From Pseudoluteimonas sp047602125 (GTDB lineage Bacteria > Pseudomonadota > Gammaproteobacteria > Xanthomonadales > Xanthomonadaceae): a stretch of 64,000 nt of DNA. Both the position numbers and the translations under genes were made by a program. Numbering within the stretch: the first letter of the stretch is position 1; every line of letters starts with the position of its first letter. Below the pieces are notes generated by a model that was given only the letters and a program-made list of their open reading frames with translations, did not search any database and was not told the origin of the DNA. Of the stretch, positions 17,785 to 27,153 are shown one piece after another. Location of the stretch: positions 1,364,001 to 1,428,000 of the forward strand of contig JASGIB010000001.1 in the NCBI GenBank assembly GCA_047602125.1. Direction: 5' to 3'.

Positions 17785-20484
17785 ATGCCGAAGATTCCCC
17801 CTTCCCAACCCTCGCTGTTCGGAGCGCCCGAAGAGCCCGAGCAGCGCTTCGACCCGGATCCGCAGATGACCCTGGGCGAGGCGATGGAGGAGCCTGCCGA
17901 ACGCACGGCACCCGCGGCCACGCCACCGCCTTCGCCGCCCGAATCGAGCGCGCGCCGGCCATGGTGGGCCGGCCTGCTCGGCTGGCTGATGGGTCCGTGG
18001 GTCAAGGTCGAGGTCGAACCGGCGAATCCCGGCGAGCAGATCGACGCGCGCCCGGTCTGTTACGTGCTCGAGGATTACGGCCTGTCGAACGCGCTGATCC
18101 TCGACCGCGCCTGCCGCGAGGCCGGCCTGCCCTCGCCGCTGCGCCCGTTGCCCGGCGATCCGCTCGGGCGCAAGCGCGCCTACGTCGCGCTGTCGCGGCG
18201 CAGCGCCGGCAGCGCGCTCAAGGCCGCGGCGCAACAGTTCGCGCAGCAACTCGCGCTGCAGCAGGACCCGGCCGCGCCGGTGCACGGCAAGACCCGCTCG
18301 GAATCGCTGTCGCGGCTGATCGAGGCGCATCGCGCCGATCCGGCGCTGGACGTGCAACTGGTGCCGGTGTCGATCTTCGTCGGCCGCGCGCCGGACAAGG
18401 CGAGCGGCTGGTTCAGCGTGCTGTTCTCGGAAAACTGGGCGCTGGTCGGCCGCTTCCGCCGCCTGCTGGCGATCCTGCTCAATGGCCGCGACACCACCGT
18501 GCGCTTCGCGCCGCCGGTCGACCTGCGCGGCATCGTCGGCGAAGGGCTCGACCCCGAACGCACCGTGCGCAAGCTCTCGCGCGTGCTGCGCGCGCACTTC
18601 CAGCGCATCCGCGCCGCGATCATCGGCCCCGACCTGTCGACGCGGCGCCTGCTCGCCGACGCCGTGCTCGCTTCGGAACCGGTGAAGGAAGCGATCGCCG
18701 ACCAGGCCGCGCGCGACAAATCCTCGATGCTCGATGCGTGGAAGAAGGCGCACCGCTTCATCTGGGAAATCGCCGCGGACTATTCGCACCCGGTGGTGCG
18801 CTCGGTCAGCTCACTGCTGACGCCGGTATGGAACCGCATCTACCGCGGCGTGCTGGTGCACCACCTCGAGGGACTGAAGGAAGCGGCGCCGGGCCACGAA
18901 ATCATCTACGTGCCCAGCCACCGCAGCCACATGGACTACCTGCTGGTCTCGTACCTGCTCTACACCAAGGGCATCGTGCCGCCGCACATCGTCGCCGGCG
19001 TGAACCTCAACCTGCCGGTGATCGGCAGCCTGCTGCGCCGCGGCGGTGCGTTCTTCATCCGCCGCTCGATCCGCGGCAGCGCGCTGTATTCGGCGGTGCT
19101 GAGCGAATACGTCGCGCAGCTCGTGTCCGGCGGCTATTCCATCGAATGCTTCATCGAAGGCGGGCGCTCGCGCACCGGCCGCCTGCTGCCGCCCAAGGGC
19201 GGGATGATCTCGATGTTGCTGCGCGGCTACCTGCGCCAGCCCACGCGCCCGGTGCTGTTCCAGCCGGTGTACATCGGCTACGAGAAGCTGATGGAAGGCA
19301 ACAGCTACCTCGACGAACTCTCGGGCAAGCCCAAGGAAAAGGAATCGATCTGGTCGCTGCTGTGGGGCATCCCCAAGGTGCTGCGGCAGAACTTCGGCCA
19401 GGTGGTGGTGAACTTCGGCGAGCGCATCCCGTTGAACGAGGTGCTCGCGCAGCACGCGCCCGACTGGGACGGCAAGCCGGTGCCCGAGGACGAAAAACCC
19501 GCGTGGCTGTCGGACACCGTCGACACCCTGGCGCAGCGCATCCAGGTCAACGTCAACCGCGCCGCCGACGTGAACCCGGTCAACCTGCTGGCGATGGCGC
19601 TGTTGTCCACGCCCAAGCACGCGATGGGCGAGGCCGACCTGCTGGCGCAGATCGCGTTGTCGCAGACGTTGCTGAGCGAGGTGCCGTATTCCGAATACGT
19701 GACGGTGACGCCGCACACGCCCGAGCAGATCGTCGCCCACGGCGAGGAGATCGGCATGCTCGCGCGCACGCCGCACCCGCTCGGCGATGTGCTCGGCGTC
19801 GACGACGACACCGCGGTGCTGCTCAGCTATTTCCGCAACAACGTGCTGCACCTGTTCACCGCCGCGGCGTGGATCGCGGTCTGCTTCCAGAACAACCGGC
19901 GCATGGGCCGCACGCAATTGCAGCGCCTCGGCCGCACGCTGTACCCGTTCCTGCAGGCGGAACTGTTCCTGCCCTGGGACGAGGACGGTTTCGCCGAACG
20001 CATCGACCGCACCATCGAGGTGTTCGTGCGCGAAGGCCTGCTGCAGCAGGTCGGTGATGAGGACGGCGGCACGCTCGCGCGCAACGCCGGCCAGACCGAC
20101 GAGGTGTTCCGCCTGCGCGCGATCGGCCATGCGTTGCAGCAGGCGTTCGAGCGCTATTACATCGCGATCTCGGTGCTGGTGAAGAACGGCCCGGGCACGC
20201 TCGGCGCCGGCGAACTGGAAACCCTCTGCCACCTCGCCGCGCAGCGCCTGTCGCTGCTCTACGCCGACACCGCGCCGGAATTCTTCGACAAGTCGCTGTT
20301 CCGCGGCTTCATCCAGAAGCTGCGCGAGATGAAGCTGGTGTGGGCGGACGAGAACGGCAAGCTCGCCTTCGATGCGCGCCTCGACGCCTGGGCGCGCGAT
20401 GCGCGGGTGGTGCTGGGCCGCGAACTGCGCCACACCATCGAAAAGGTCAGCCCGGAGGCCGCGGGCCCGGCACCAACGGCTTGA
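17785..20484 (+). CDS. plsB: Glycerol-3-phosphate 1-O-acyltransferase
   Basis: An 899-residue inner-membrane enzyme that acylates sn-glycerol 3-phosphate at position 1, the first step of phospholipid synthesis. It shows the acyltransferase block I HRSHMD (residues 379-384), block II GGAFFIRRS, block III FIEGGRSRTG and block IV VLFQPVYIGYEK. Overall length and the long C-terminal region match PlsB. An ATG also occurs at 17776, but that codon overlaps a -10-like CATAAT (17772-17777), so 17785 (MPKIPPSQPSLFG) is more likely and the transcript probably leaderless. Confidence 0.94.
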   Translation: MPKIPPSQPSLFGAPEEPEQRFDPDPQMTLGEAMEEPAERTAPAATPPPSPPESSARRPWWAGLLGWLMGPWVKVEVEPANPGEQIDARPVCYVLEDYGLSNALILDRACREAGLPSPLRPLPGDPLGRKRAYVALSRRSAGSALKAAAQQFAQQLALQQDPAAPVHGKTRSESLSRLIEAHRADPALDVQLVPVSIFVGRAPDKASGWFSVLFSENWALVGRFRRLLAILLNGRDTTVRFAPPVDLRGIVGEGLDPERTVRKLSRVLRAHFQRIRAAIIGPDLSTRRLLADAVLASEPVKEAIADQAARDKSSMLDAWKKAHRFIWEIAADYSHPVVRSVSSLLTPVWNRIYRGVLVHHLEGLKEAAPGHEIIYVPSHRSHMDYLLVSYLLYTKGIVPPHIVAGVNLNLPVIGSLLRRGGAFFIRRSIRGSALYSAVLSEYVAQLVSGGYSIECFIEGGRSRTGRLLPPKGGMISMLLRGYLRQPTRPVLFQPVYIGYEKLMEGNSYLDELSGKPKEKESIWSLLWGIPKVLRQNFGQVVVNFGERIPLNEVLAQHAPDWDGKPVPEDEKPAWLSDTVDTLAQRIQVNVNRAADVNPVNLLAMALLSTPKHAMGEADLLAQIALSQTLLSEVPYSEYVTVTPHTPEQIVAHGEEIGMLARTPHPLGDVLGVDDDTAVLLSYFRNNVLHLFTAAAWIAVCFQNNRRMGRTQLQRLGRTLYPFLQAELFLPWDEDGFAERIDRTIEVFVREGLLQQVGDEDGGTLARNAGQTDEVFRLRAIGHALQQAFERYYIAISVLVKNGPGTLGAGELETLCHLAAQRLSLLYADTAPEFFDKSLFRGFIQKLREMKLVWADENGKLAFDARLDAWARDARVVLGRELRHTIEKVSPEAAGPAPTA

Positions 20485-20491
20485 ACGCGTC

Positions 20492-20710
20492 CTAGGCCGG
20501 TTCGTCCGGCACCAATTGCGCCTCGAGCTGCGCGATCTGGTCCTTGAGCTGCAACTTGCGCTTCTTCAGCCGCCGGATCGCCAGTTCGTCCGCGTCGGCA
20601 TCGGCCTGCAAGCGCTCGATCGCGGCATCGAGGTCGCGGTGGGCCTCGCGCAGTTCCACCAGGCGGTGGGACACGCGGGCGAGGTCGGCGGGGTCGTCGA
20701 TGCGGCTCAC
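20492..20710 (-). CDS. YdcH/DUF465-family small coiled-coil protein
   Basis: A 72-residue protein with a GTG start (GTG AGC CGC ATC at 20710). The sequence is one long charged coiled coil with HRLVELREAHRDLDAAI and IRRLKKRKLQLKDQIAQLE. The segment LKKRKLQLKDQI is the signature of the YdcH family, whose cellular role is unknown. It is convergent with plsB (7-base gap) and divergent from ttcA. Confidence 0.85.
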   Translation of the reverse strand: MSRIDDPADLARVSHRLVELREAHRDLDAAIERLQADADADELAIRRLKKRKLQLKDQIAQLEAQLVPDEPA

Positions 20711-20775
20711 GCGACGAGCATAACGCGCCGGCGCGATTCGGGAAGCGGTCGGCGCGACGGGTAAAATACCGGCCG

Positions 20776-21681
20776 ATGAACGCCGTCCCGCCCCTCGCCA
20801 GCATGCCCCTCGCGGAGCCGCAGTCGGTCGCCCTGCGCCGCAAGCGCGAGGCCGACAAGCTGGCCAAGCGCCTGCGCCACCAGGTCGGCAAGGCGATCGC
20901 CGACTTCGGCATGATCGAGAACGGCGACAAGGTCATGGTCTGCCTGTCCGGCGGCAAGGACAGCTACACCCTGCTCGACGTGCTGCTGCAATTGCGGAAG
21001 AAGGCGCCGGTCGAGTTCTCGATCACCGCGGTCAACCTCGACCAGAAGCAGCCCGGCTTCCCCGAACACGTGCTGCCGGAATACCTCAAGTCGATCGGCG
21101 TGGATTTCCACATCCTCGAGCAGGACACCTATTCGGTGGTGAGCCGCGTCATTCCCGAAGGCAAGACCATGTGTTCGCTGTGCTCGCGCCTGCGCCGCGG
21201 CGCGCTGTACACCTACGCGGAGCAGCACGGGTTCACCAAGATCGCGCTCGGCCACCATCGCGACGACCTGGTCAACACCTTCTTCCTCAACCTGTTCTTC
21301 CACGCGAAACTGAGCGGCATGCCACCGAAACTGCTGAGCGATGACGGCAAGCATGTCGTCATCCGCCCGCTGGCCTATGTGCGCGAAGCCGACATCGAAG
21401 CCTACGCCGAGGCCAGGGCCTTCCCGATCATTCCCTGCAACCTGTGCGGCTCGCAGGAAAACCTGCAGCGCAAGCAGGTGAAGAAGATGCTGGAACAGTG
21501 GGAACGCGAATCGCCGGGCCGGGTGGAAACCATGGCGCGCGCGCTGGGCGACATCCGTCCCTCGCAACTGAGCGATCCCAAGCTGTTCGATTTCCTCGCG
21601 CTGGGCAAGCGCGGGGATAGCGAATTGCCCGACGCGCACGCGTGGCTCGCAGGCGGCGAGACGCAGGCCCACGACGATTGA
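20776..21681 (+). CDS. ttcA: tRNA 2-thiocytidine(32) synthetase
   Basis: A 301-residue ATP-dependent, iron-sulfur-containing tRNA thiolase that converts cytidine 32 to 2-thiocytidine. The PP-loop is SGGKDS (residues 58-63). Paired cysteines CSLC and CNLC supply the cluster and catalytic ligands, and GHHRDDLVNTFFLNLFF is the typical TtcA core. TAAAAT (20762-20767) ends eight bases before the ATG, so the leader is very short or absent. A REP pair follows the stop codon. Confidence 0.96.
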   Translation: MNAVPPLASMPLAEPQSVALRRKREADKLAKRLRHQVGKAIADFGMIENGDKVMVCLSGGKDSYTLLDVLLQLRKKAPVEFSITAVNLDQKQPGFPEHVLPEYLKSIGVDFHILEQDTYSVVSRVIPEGKTMCSLCSRLRRGALYTYAEQHGFTKIALGHHRDDLVNTFFLNLFFHAKLSGMPPKLLSDDGKHVVIRPLAYVREADIEAYAEARAFPIIPCNLCGSQENLQRKQVKKMLEQWERESPGRVETMARALGDIRPSQLSDPKLFDFLALGKRGDSELPDAHAWLAGGETQAHDD

Positions 21682-21695
21682 GTTCCCATTCCCCC

Positions 21696-21796
21696 CGTCA
21701 TGCCCGCGTAGGCGGGCATCCAGCGTCTTTGCTCTTCGGGAAATCAGCCGCAATCTTCACGAAAGACGCTAGATTCCCGCTTTCGCGGGAATGACG
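21696..21796. repeat. Inverted pair of REP-type palindromes
   Basis: A 101-base element between ttcA and rdgC. One end reads CGTCATGCCCGCG..., the other ...CGCGGGAATGACG; inside these, CAGCGTCTTT and AAAGACGCT also mirror each other. Each half contains its own small palindrome (GCCCGCGTAGGCGGGC and TTCCCGCTTTCGCGGGAA). This is the form of bacterial REP doublets commonly found between genes in this bacterial group and mobilised by RAYT transposases; no RAYT gene is in the window. Confidence 0.9.
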
Positions 21797-21816
21797 AGCA
21801 AAAAACAGGATCATTG

Positions 21817-22725
21817 ATGTTCTTCCGCAACCTCACGCTGTTCCGCTTCCCGACTACGCTCGATCTTTCCAACCTCGAAACGCAACTGGCCGAATGCGCG
21901 CTCAAGCCGGTCGGCCCGCTGGAGTTGTCCTCGCGCGGCTTCGTGCCGCCGTTCGGGCAACACGGCGAGGCGCTGGTGCATGCCATCGGCGAATCGTTGT
22001 GGCTGACCGTCGGCGGCGAGGACAAGTTGCTGCCGTCGTCGGTGGTCAACGACCTGCTGCAGAAGAAACTCGCGGCGCTGGAGGAAAAGGAAGGCCGCAA
22101 GCCGGGCGGGCGGGCGCGCAAGCGCCTGAAGGAAGACCTCGTCGCCGAACTGCTGCCGCGCGCCTTCGTGCGGCCGGTGCGCAGCGATGCGTTGATCGAC
22201 ACGAAACTCGGCGTGATCGCGGTCGACACGCCCTCGCGCAAGAACGCGGAGAACGTCGTGTCCGAAGTGCGCCACGCACTCGGCAGTTTCCCGGCGCTGC
22301 CGCTGAACGCCGAAGTCGCGCCGCGCGCGATCCTGACCGGCTGGATCGCCGGCGACCCGCTGCCCGAGGGCCTGTCGCTGGGCGACGAATGCGAACTGCG
22401 CGACCCGACCGATTCCGGCGCGGTGGTGAAGGTGCAGCGCATGGAACTGCAGGGCGAGGAAATCGGCAAGCACCTCGAGGCCGGCAAGCAGGTCGCGCGG
22501 CTGGCGCTGGTGCTCGACGACCACGTGAGCTTCGTCCTCGGCGAGGACCTGGTCGTGCGCAAGTTCAAGCTGCTGGAAGGGGCGGTCGACCAGCTCGAAT
22601 CGACCGAACGCGAGGATGTCGCCGCCGAGCTCGACGCCCGCTTCGCGCTGATGGCCGGCGAGTTCAAGCGCCTGTTCGCGGTGCTGGAGCCTGCGTTCAA
22701 GCTGAGCAGGGCCGACGCGGCGTAA
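21817..22725 (+). CDS. rdgC: Recombination-associated protein RdgC
   Basis: A 302-residue DNA-binding protein that forms a ring around duplex DNA and limits RecA activity. The N-terminus MFFRNLTLFRF and the later segments LSSRGFVPPFG and GEDKLLPSSVVN are characteristic, and the length matches the family (about 303). The ATG at 21817 is preferred over a TTG three bases upstream. The next gene starts ten bases after the stop. Confidence 0.96.
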   Translation: MFFRNLTLFRFPTTLDLSNLETQLAECALKPVGPLELSSRGFVPPFGQHGEALVHAIGESLWLTVGGEDKLLPSSVVNDLLQKKLAALEEKEGRKPGGRARKRLKEDLVAELLPRAFVRPVRSDALIDTKLGVIAVDTPSRKNAENVVSEVRHALGSFPALPLNAEVAPRAILTGWIAGDPLPEGLSLGDECELRDPTDSGAVVKVQRMELQGEEIGKHLEAGKQVARLALVLDDHVSFVLGEDLVVRKFKLLEGAVDQLESTEREDVAAELDARFALMAGEFKRLFAVLEPAFKLSRADAA

Positions 22726-22734
22726 GCTCCGCGC

Positions 22735-23529
22735 ATGCGTTCCTTGTTCCACCTGCTGACGGAAACGCGCGCGGCGCCGAAACCGGTGGTGCAGCGCGAC
22801 AGCCTCGGCTTCGTGCTCGCCGACGGGCGGCGCATCGACGTGCTGCGCGTGCGCGACCCGCGCGCAAGGCGAATCAAGTTGTCGGTGGACGAACGCGGCG
22901 CGCGCCTGAGCCTGCCGCTGCGCGCGAGCCTGGTCGCGGGCGAGCGCTTCCTGTTCGAACACCGCGACTGGCTGACCGCGCAGTTCGCGGCGCAAACGCA
23001 GGCGGGGATCGAACCCTTGCGGCGCGATGGGACGGTCGAACTTCCGCTGCGCGGCGCGATGCTGCCGCTGCGCTGGGAAAGCGCGCGCGCCTCGCGACTC
23101 GATTTCGACGGCGATGCTTCGCTGCTGTTCCGCGCACCCGCGTCCGCGGGCGACGCCGCCCTGCAGCGCGCGCTGCGCGATTTCTACGAAGCGCAGGGCC
23201 GCGCCGATGTCGGCCGCTGGCTTCCGAAGTACCTCGCCGGCCTGCCACGCGCGCCGCGCCGGATCGTGTTCAAGCGCACCAGTTCGCAATGGGGTTCGCT
23301 GGCGCCGGACGACACCTTGATGCTGGACCTCGCGCTGGTGCTGGCGCGCCCGTCGGCGTTCGAATACGTGCTGGTGCACGAACTCTGCCACCTGCTGCAT
23401 GCCGATCATTCGCGCCGGTTCTGGCGCGAGGTGGAAGCGCGGTTCCCGGCGTGGCGCGCGGAACGCGACTACTTCCACGCCGAGGGCCGGCGGCTCAAGG
23501 GCACGCTGCGCGCGCTGTTGTCCGGTTGA
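22735..23529 (+). CDS. YgjP-like zinc metallopeptidase (M48/DUF45)
   Basis: A 264-residue cytoplasmic protein with the zinc site HELCHLLHADHSRRFW (HExxH, with the third ligand His shortly after) and the preceding conserved segment TSSQWGSLAPDDTLMLDLALV. This combination defines the YgjP/DUF45 metallopeptidase family, whose substrates are mostly unknown. TAAGCT (22723-22728) ends six bases before the ATG and overlaps the rdgC stop, so it may have its own leaderless transcript besides read-through from rdgC. Confidence 0.88.
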   Translation: MRSLFHLLTETRAAPKPVVQRDSLGFVLADGRRIDVLRVRDPRARRIKLSVDERGARLSLPLRASLVAGERFLFEHRDWLTAQFAAQTQAGIEPLRRDGTVELPLRGAMLPLRWESARASRLDFDGDASLLFRAPASAGDAALQRALRDFYEAQGRADVGRWLPKYLAGLPRAPRRIVFKRTSSQWGSLAPDDTLMLDLALVLARPSAFEYVLVHELCHLLHADHSRRFWREVEARFPAWRAERDYFHAEGRRLKGTLRALLSG

Positions 23530-23585
23530 TCCTGCCGAGGCCGTTTTCCACCACGCCGGGATCGCCGGCACCACGGGAGAGTTCG

Positions 23586-24104
23586 ATGCGCGTTCGCAAG
23601 CTTGCCCTCGCCACGCTGGCCGTGTCGGTCGCGTTGTCCGCCGCCGGTTGCAAGCGCGCCAGCGAAGCCGCCGCCGATGCAGCCATCGCCGCGGCCAGCG
23701 GCGGCAAGGTCAACGTCAGCCACGACGGCGACACCACCACCATCAAGAGCGCGGATGGCAAGGGTTCGATGACCGTCACCACCGGCGACGATGCGAAGCT
23801 GCCCGCGAGCTTCCCCAAGGATGTGTACCTGCCCGGCGACTACAAGGTCGAGAGCGCGCTGGAGATGCCCGGCGCCATCGTCACCCACGTGCTGACCCAG
23901 GGCAGCGTCGCCTCGGTCTCGTCCGATGCGGACAAGGGCATGCAGGCGCAGGGCTGGAAGCAGACGATGACGATGGCGCAGTCGGAACAGACGCACATCG
24001 TGATGTGGGAGAAGGGCGAACGCCACGCCACGCTGACCATCGCCGGCGACAGCTCGCAGGGCGGCGTGCAGGTCGGCTACCAGCTGGCGACGTCGAAGCA
24101 GTAG
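23586..24104 (+). CDS. Predicted lipoprotein, unknown function
   Basis: A 172-residue protein with signal peptide MRVRKLALATLAVSVALSAAGC (lipobox SAAGC). The mature protein begins with an alanine-rich helix, then Gly/Thr/Asp-rich strands (HDGDTTTIKSADGKG) and a C-terminal region with GYQLATSKQ. I do not recognise a named domain. GGGAGAGTTCG precedes the ATG. It is convergent with the alpha/beta hydrolase gene 15 bases away. Confidence 0.8.
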   Translation: MRVRKLALATLAVSVALSAAGCKRASEAAADAAIAAASGGKVNVSHDGDTTTIKSADGKGSMTVTTGDDAKLPASFPKDVYLPGDYKVESALEMPGAIVTHVLTQGSVASVSSDADKGMQAQGWKQTMTMAQSEQTHIVMWEKGERHATLTIAGDSSQGGVQVGYQLATSKQ

Positions 24105-24119
24105 CCCTCCGCGCGCGAC

Positions 24120-24971
24120 TCAACCGCCGAAGAAACCCCCGATCGCCGCCGCGACCTCCGCCGGCTGTTCCATGTGCAGGTGGTGGCCGCCGCGCATGAC
24201 GACCAGCTCGCCGTCGCGCAACGCGGCGGCGTGCGCGCGACGCACCGGATCGGGCAGGTAGGGTTGCGCCGGATCGGCGTGGATCAACCGTACCGGGCAT
24301 TCGATGCCGGCGACGAGGTCGAGCACCTGCGCTTCGGTCAGGCGCGTGAACGAAGGCAGCGTCAGGCGTGGATCGCTACTCCACACGAAACCGCCCTCGA
24401 CCCGGCGCGTGCCGCGTTCCACCAGCAGGCGCGCGACCGGTTCGCTCAAGGCGTTCGCCTGCATGCGCGCGCGGATCGCCGGTTCCAGTGCAGGGAACAC
24501 GCGCAGGGATTTGCTCGAGAGCGCGCGCGATGCGGCCACCGCCTCGCGCATGCGGATCGCGGTGCGCTCGGGCACTTCGGCCAGCGCGCCCAGCGCTTCG
24601 ATCGCGAGCAGGCGGGCGATGCGCTGAGGACAGGCCGCCGCGACCAGGCTGCCGATGCCCGCGCCCATGGAATGCCCGAGCAGGGCGAAGCGTTCCCAGC
24701 CGAGCGCATCGGCGATGTCCAGCGCCACGTTGACCGTGCCGTAGAACGAATAGTCGGCTCCGACGGCGAGGTGCGCGCTGCGGCCGTGGCCGGGCAGGTC
24801 CACCGCGACCAGGTCGAGTCCGTCGAGTTCGCGCGCCAGCGGAACGAAGCTCGCGGCGTTGTCGAGCCAGCCATGCAGCGCGAGCACCGGCGTCGCGCCT
24901 TCCTCGCCGAAGCGCACCGCGGCGATGCGCCCCAGCGGGATGTCGATGTCGAATTCGCGATTCAGTTCCAT
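24120..24971 (-). CDS. Alpha/beta-hydrolase
   Basis: A 283-residue cytoplasmic hydrolase. It has the oxyanion segment LHGWLDNAASF, the nucleophile elbow GHSMGAG, DLPGHGRSAH, and a C-terminal catalytic His in GGHHLHMEQP. The substrate cannot be predicted. Its ATG at 24971 lies inside the last codons of hemH, a 10-base overlap (ATGCATGGAACTGA), so the two are translationally coupled. Confidence 0.88.
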   Translation of the reverse strand: MELNREFDIDIPLGRIAAVRFGEEGATPVLALHGWLDNAASFVPLARELDGLDLVAVDLPGHGRSAHLAVGADYSFYGTVNVALDIADALGWERFALLGHSMGAGIGSLVAAACPQRIARLLAIEALGALAEVPERTAIRMREAVAASRALSSKSLRVFPALEPAIRARMQANALSEPVARLLVERGTRRVEGGFVWSSDPRLTLPSFTRLTEAQVLDLVAGIECPVRLIHADPAQPYLPDPVRRAHAAALRDGELVVMRGGHHLHMEQPAEVAAAIGGFFGG

Positions 24972-25924
24972 GCATCCCCCGCGATGGCGGCGATGGCGTC
25001 GGCATGCGCCGGCGAAGCGTTGAGGCAGGGAATGACCCGCAACCACTCGCCACCGGCCGCACGAAAGCGTTCGGCCTCGAGTTGCGCGATTTCCTCCAGC
25101 GTTTCCAGGCAATCGACGGCGAAGCCGGGGCAGGCGACGTCGACCGTGCGCACGCCCCGTGCGGCCAGCGCGAGCAGGCGCGCATCGGTCGAGGGCTGCA
25201 GCCAACGCCCCTTGCCGAATCGCGACTGGTAGGCGAGTTCGATGTCGTCGCGTTCCATGCCCAGTTCGCGCGCGATCGCCGCGGCGCTGGCTTCGCATTG
25301 CGCGGCATAGGGATCGCCGGCGTCGACCACGCGCTGCGGCAGGCCATGGAACGAGAGCAGCAGGCGTTCGCCGCGACCGTTCGTTAGCCAGTGCGTACGA
25401 ATCGCATCGGCGACGGCGCGCACCCAGGCCGGATGCGCGTGGTAATCGTCGAGCATGGCGATGGTTGCATCGCCCACTGCGATGTCCGCGATGGCATCCG
25501 CGACCGAGGCCGTGGTCGTGGTCGAATACTGCGGATACAACGGCAGCACGCGAATGTCCTTCGCGCCGGCGGCGATTTCGGTTCGCAATGTTTCCGCCAG
25601 CGACGGCGCGCCGTAACGCATCGCGTGCACCACCTTCCAGTCCGGCATCCGCGCCTGCACCGCCCGCGCGAGATTTCGCGTGTGCACCGCCAGCGGCGAG
25701 CCTTCCGGCATCCAGATCGAGGCGTATTTCCCCGCCACGACCGGACTGCGTTTCGGCAGGATGACCCAGCGCAGCAACGGCTTCCACAACCATTGCGGCA
25801 GCTGCACCACGCGCGTGTCGGTGAGGAATTCATCGAGGTAGGCGGACACCGCGTCCGCCGTCGGCGCCGCGGGGGTGCCGAGGTTGGCGAGCACGAGCAC
25901 GCGGGCGGCGGGATGCATGCGCAT
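24962..25924 (-). CDS. hemH: Ferrochelatase
   Basis: A 320-residue enzyme that inserts ferrous iron into protoporphyrin IX, the last step of protoheme synthesis. It begins VLVLANLGTPAAPT and contains PLYPQYSTTTTASV and LLSFHGLPQRVVDAGDPY with the conserved metal-binding His, and later VACPGFAVDCLETLEEI. All these are typical. ATG at 25924, with a second ATG two codons later. An alpha/beta hydrolase gene overlaps its end. Confidence 0.96.
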   Translation of the reverse strand: MRMHPAARVLVLANLGTPAAPTADAVSAYLDEFLTDTRVVQLPQWLWKPLLRWVILPKRSPVVAGKYASIWMPEGSPLAVHTRNLARAVQARMPDWKVVHAMRYGAPSLAETLRTEIAAGAKDIRVLPLYPQYSTTTTASVADAIADIAVGDATIAMLDDYHAHPAWVRAVADAIRTHWLTNGRGERLLLSFHGLPQRVVDAGDPYAAQCEASAAAIARELGMERDDIELAYQSRFGKGRWLQPSTDARLLALAARGVRTVDVACPGFAVDCLETLEEIAQLEAERFRAAGGEWLRVIPCLNASPAHADAIAAIAGDAWN

Positions 25925-26026
25925 AGGATGACAGGCGCGGCTCAGACCGGATTCATCGGCCGGCGGCTAGCGTGAACCCCGGCTGTCCCGCGCGGTCGAA
26001 CACGCGCCCTTCCCCGGAGATATCGC

Positions 26027-26860
26027 ATGGCACTTCCGATCCGCGCCGCCCTCGGCATCGCCCTCGCCCTGGCTTCGACCGCTGCCCTCGCCGGTCCGCA
26101 GGAGGACGCGCGCGCGCAGAACGCGGTGCGGGTGCTGGCCGATATCCAGGCCATCCCCGAATCGGCGATTCCCGACAAGCTCTTCGACGAGGCCCATGCG
26201 GTGATCGTGATTCCCGACGCGATCAAGGCCGGGCTGGTGGTCGGCGGGCGTCGCGGCCACGGCCTGCTGTCGGTCAAGGGCGTGGACGGCACCTGGTCGA
26301 ACCCGGCCTTCGTCACCCTCACCGGCGGCAGCATCGGCCTGCAGGCCGGCGTGCAATCGGCGGACATCGTGCTGGTGTTCCGCAGCGACCGCGGGCTGGA
26401 ATCCATCGTCAACGGCAAGTTCACCCTCGGCGCGGATGCCGGCGTGGCCGCCGGTCCGGTCGGGCGCAACGCCAGCGCCGCCACCGATGGCGAGATGAAG
26501 GCGGAAATCTGGTCGTGGTCGCGCGCGCGCGGCCTGTTCGCCGGCGTGGCCCTGGATGGCGCGGTGCTGAGCATCGACGATGCCGCCGACGAATCGGTCT
26601 ACGGCCGCGACACCACCCCGCGCATGATCTTCGAATCGCGCGCGCCGCAGGCGCCGTCTTCGGGCGTCGTGTCCTTCCGCGACGCGCTGGAGGAAGCCTC
26701 CGCCACCGCGCGCGCGCGCCGCAGCGACGGCGATGCCCCGGCCGCGCAGGCGACGACGACGGTCGGCGCGCCGGTGCCGGTGGCGCCGACGCAACCTGTA
26801 CCGAACGGCCCGGCCACCACCACCCCGCTGCCGGACGCCACGCCGCCGCCGGCGCAGTGA
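26027..26860 (+). CDS. Secreted SYLF-domain (Ysc84) lipid-binding protein
   Basis: A 277-residue exported protein. The signal peptide MALPIRAALGIALALASTAALA is followed by a SYLF/DUF500 domain (residues about 30-210) with AHAVIVIPDAIKAGLVVGGRRGHG and DIVLVFRSDRGLESI. The C-terminal 60 residues are a low-complexity Pro/Ala/Thr tail. Eukaryotic SYLF domains bind phosphoinositides; the bacterial role is unclear. GGAG lies eight bases before the ATG. Confidence 0.85.
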   Translation: MALPIRAALGIALALASTAALAGPQEDARAQNAVRVLADIQAIPESAIPDKLFDEAHAVIVIPDAIKAGLVVGGRRGHGLLSVKGVDGTWSNPAFVTLTGGSIGLQAGVQSADIVLVFRSDRGLESIVNGKFTLGADAGVAAGPVGRNASAATDGEMKAEIWSWSRARGLFAGVALDGAVLSIDDAADESVYGRDTTPRMIFESRAPQAPSSGVVSFRDALEEASATARARRSDGDAPAAQATTTVGAPVPVAPTQPVPNGPATTTPLPDATPPPAQ

Positions 26861-26907
26861 CGCTGCGGTAAACTGTCGGCCACACGGATTTCGCGGCGGA
26901 ACGCGTC

Positions 26908-27132
26908 ATGGGCAGTTTGAGCATCTGGCACTGGCTCGTCCTCCTGCTGGTCGTGGTGGTGATCTTCGGCACCAAGCGCCTGGGCGGCGCCGGCAAGGAC
27001 CTCGGCACCGCGATCAAGGAATTCAAGAAGGCGATGCGCGAGGACGAATCCGCGCCGCCCGCGCAGGACAAGGACGCCGCCGCGCCTGCGCCGAAGAACG
27101 ACGACGACCGCAATCCGCCGGTCGTGCGCTGA
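26908..27132 (+). CDS. tatA: Twin-arginine translocase subunit TatA
   Basis: A 74-residue subunit of the Tat pore, which exports folded proteins. It has one N-terminal membrane helix (WHWLVLLLVVVVIFG), the conserved FGTKRLGGAGKDLG hinge and amphipathic helix, and an acidic, Ala/Pro-rich tail. A possible -10 TAAACT lies about 35 bases upstream. It heads the tatABC operon. Confidence 0.95.
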   Translation: MGSLSIWHWLVLLLVVVVIFGTKRLGGAGKDLGTAIKEFKKAMREDESAPPAQDKDAAAPAPKNDDDRNPPVVR

Positions 27133-27153
27133 CGCGGCCTCGCGGCCGGCACG

